From Membranipora membranacea (taxonomy: Eukaryota; Bryozoa; Gymnolaemata; Cheilostomatida; Membraniporidae): 64,000 nucleotides of DNA. The position numbers and the translations under genes were made by a program. Each line of letters starts with the position of its first letter. Positions within the stretch are counted from its first letter, which is position 1. The stretch covers positions 16,926,001-16,990,000 of the forward strand of contig OU612075.1 of NCBI GenBank assembly GCA_914767715.1. The letters are read 5' to 3'. The notes under the pieces are model-generated. The model saw only the letters and a program-made list of their open reading frames with translations, made no database searches and was not told the DNA's origin. This document shows, piece after piece, positions 62,206-64,000 of the stretch.

Positions 62206-62370
62206 TAAAATGTCAATAATCCCGCTCATTTAAACTAATAGTCTGCACACAGAGTGCACACAATTGTCTTTATAGCTGAATTGCCTCAATAACAGAATGT
62301 GTTATATCCTCAGGATGTTTCTTCAGCAAGGCTTCTTTACAAGAATCACCAATGGGTACTGAATGTGATC

Positions 62371-62518
62371 ACCCAAAAAGCCACTGGCCAAAAAGCCACT
62401 GCCCAAAAAGCCACTGCCCAAAAAGCCACTGACCAGAAAGCCACTGACCAAAAAGCCACTGACCATAAAGCCACTGGCCAAAAGGCCACTGGTCATATGA
62501 CCACTGGCTGAAAGGCCC
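62371..62518 (+). repeat. 15-bp minisatellite array 1 (about 9.5 units)
   Basis: Tandem units of the form AAAAAGCCACTGACC, with variants ending GGCC or GCCC. The open frame through it, repeating QKAT/DQKAT, is an artefact. Confidence 0.95.
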
Positions 62519-62976
62519 ACACTGATTTCGAGATTACACTATTAGTATGTGTATCTCTGATCGATAGAGCTTCTGTCGCAAATATTGAGCACCTACATCT
62601 GGCTAAAAAAGAGGACAACTTTAATTTTATGAAACAGACATGATCGAAACAGATTTACCTAGCTCTGCATTATTAGTTCTCTCTTCTGAGCTTAGGCTAG
62701 CAATACACCGTTTCGATGTCACTTTTCTTGTCAAAAACATGTGTTTAATGCTCTTCTAAAACTGTTAAAAGGTGATATCAGATTTTCTAACTATAAATTA
62801 GAATATTTTAACAAAGAATGAGCAAATGATAAGTGTATATCCAAAAGTTTGGGTAATCATCCATACGTCTCCTAAATACTGAATTTCAGCTGCACTCAAG
62901 CTAAGTGAATTAATTCACTCTCTATCGATCAGAGATATACATGCAATAGTATATCACGTGATCAGTGTGTGAAAGG
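62514..62976. mobile_element. TIR element between arrays 1 and 2
   Basis: About 58-bp diverged inverted repeats: the left end CACACTGATTTCGAGATTAC continues to TGTATCTCTGATCGATAGAG (to about 62570). The right end (62918-62976), reverse-complemented, reads CACACACTGATCACGTGATA and continues to ATCTCTGATCGATAGAGAG. The 350-bp interior is non-coding. Confidence 0.65.
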
Positions 62977-63024
62977 CCACTACCCATAAGGCCACTGGCC
63001 AAAAAGCCACAGGTCATAAAGCAT
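62972..63024 (+). repeat. 15-bp minisatellite array 2 (about 3.5 units)
   Basis: Same unit and strand as array 1 (GGCCACTACCCATAA, GGCCACTGGCCAAAA, GCCACAGGTCATAAA). It follows the TIR element directly. Confidence 0.9.
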
Positions 63025-63790
63025 ATATCAATAATAATATTGGTATTTTTTATGAAATTTCTCCCCCCTGAAATAAAATCATATAATTTTATGGTGTTAA
63101 GCATGATTTTTTTTACAAATGTATAGTTTATTTTAGTTCGCGAATTTAACCACTGTACACACACCAAACACATGCCGAGTACGAGTGAGTTGCATATCCT
63201 ACTGGGAACAACAGAAAAAGTCAGTGATCAGGTTACAAAACTTTAAGCAATAGCGATCAAGTTGAGTCGGTTGGATAGATTTCTGTAGGGGCTTGTATTG
63301 TTCACAAGAGTGTTTAGTTTTTGTTTAGTATCAGATCCGATATATCCATGTGATAATCAAAATGGATCACAGGGTGCATTGGATAAAAAGGATACTAAAA
63401 ATCTTTCCATGTGTATGTGAATTATTGTCACATTACAAGCAAAAAAATCAAAAAAGCTATCTCTCCTCAGTACAGCATTGCTTCGATCTAAAAGTGCTGA
63501 CTGTTTGTTTGAGATTACTTTAATTTGTTCATAAAGATACATTGTAATGTATAAATTGGGGCTTACTATACAGATAAAATGTGTGAGAAGATGTCCGAGT
63601 GGAGTCATTCATAATTATTATTTGCAATGGGTGAGTGAGATCTTTTCTAACTTTACTATCATTGGAATCAGTGAGAAGAAATAAAAAATCATTGATAGAT
63701 GGCATATCAAGAGCTAGAATTTAGTTTTATGGGCCCAAAAGACATGTCAATAGAAAGTTGTTATCAGACTTATTTTATTTAACCATCGAA
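63025..63790. other. Spacer between inverted arrays
   Basis: No gene recognised. Bounded by array 2 (plus orientation) and array 3 (minus orientation). Confidence 0.5.
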
Positions 63791-63953
63791 CCAGTGGCTT
63801 TATGACCAGTGGCCTTTTGGCCAGTGGCCTTATGGGTAGTGGCCCTTTGGCCGGTGGCTTTATGGCCAGTGGCTTTTTGGCAGTGGCCTTATCACCAGTG
63901 GCCTTTTGGCCAGTGGCTTTATGGCCAGTGGCTTTTTGGCAGTGGCCTTTTGA
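63791..63953 (-). repeat. 15-bp minisatellite array 3, inverted (about 11 units)
   Basis: Units such as GCCAGTGGCTTTATG and GCCAGTGGCTTTTTG are the reverse complement of arrays 1 and 2; two units are 14 bp. Arrays of opposite orientation flanking 0.8-1.3 kb resemble foldback-type terminal repeats. Confidence 0.92.
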
Positions 63954-64000
63954 CCCGAAATTGTACTGAAAGTTAGTAGTTAGTACAGTTTTAATGATCA

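Noticed and set aside
62299-62511. 70-residue frame with repeating QKAT/DQKAT
   Set aside because: It is the translation of the 15-bp minisatellite; the opposite strand is equally open.
62371-63953. Possible CRISPR array
   Set aside because: Units are 15 bp, contiguous and without unique spacers, and the setting is a eukaryotic genome.

Overview
The window looks like nuclear DNA of an early-branching animal, most likely a sponge (inference; no species marker was identified). Supporting this are multi-exon genes with GT-AG introns, AT-rich introns and spacers, animal-only domain families (usherin/laminin modules, IPT repeats, MET-type tyrosine kinase, fibrinogen-related and D8C-like domains) and many animal-style transposons. 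No bacterial operon or CRISPR array is present.

Layout. (1) 0.1-8.1 kb, minus strand: a complete 12-exon UBXN7 orthologue (UBA, UAS, UIM, UBX; ORF 491 aa). Its introns hold two 515-bp foldback MITEs in opposite orientation and a LINE tail. (2) 8.4-12.3 kb: a transposon nest with two hAT-like foldback elements bearing 8-bp target duplications. One sits in one arm of a larger palindrome whose other arm keeps the unfilled site. (3) 12.3-17.8 kb: no gene I can support. (4) 17.9-48.5 kb, plus strand: a giant receptor tyrosine kinase. I traced 40 coding exons whose splice phases all agree (at least 2,099 aa; the signal-peptide exon was not found). Order: usherin-like head (cysteine-rich segment, LamG-like, laminin N-terminal, laminin EGF), plexin/MET-like IPT repeats, one membrane span, MET-like kinase with tandem activation-loop tyrosines, and a ~770-residue tail with six YxN motifs. 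(5) Nested on the opposite strand in its 7.15-kb intron between ectodomain and membrane exons: two intact intronless secreted D8C-like (uromodulin-type) genes, one broken copy and one 5' relic. (6) 49.1-51.7 kb, minus strand: the fibrinogen-domain end of a fibrinogen-related gene, convergent with the receptor. (7) 52-64 kb: gene-poor and repeat-rich, with a near-perfect 116-bp hairpin, satellite-like repeats, a broken CR1/L2/Jockey-type LINE, tRNA-like SINE traces and 15-bp minisatellite arrays in inverted orientation.

How the genes relate: the receptor reads as an extracellular-matrix-type sensor coupled to a MET-like kinase and a GRB2-type docking tail. The nested D8C proteins and the fibrinogen-domain protein are probably secreted recognition proteins, but any functional link to the receptor is speculation from position. 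UBXN7 is a housekeeping p97/ubiquitin adaptor.
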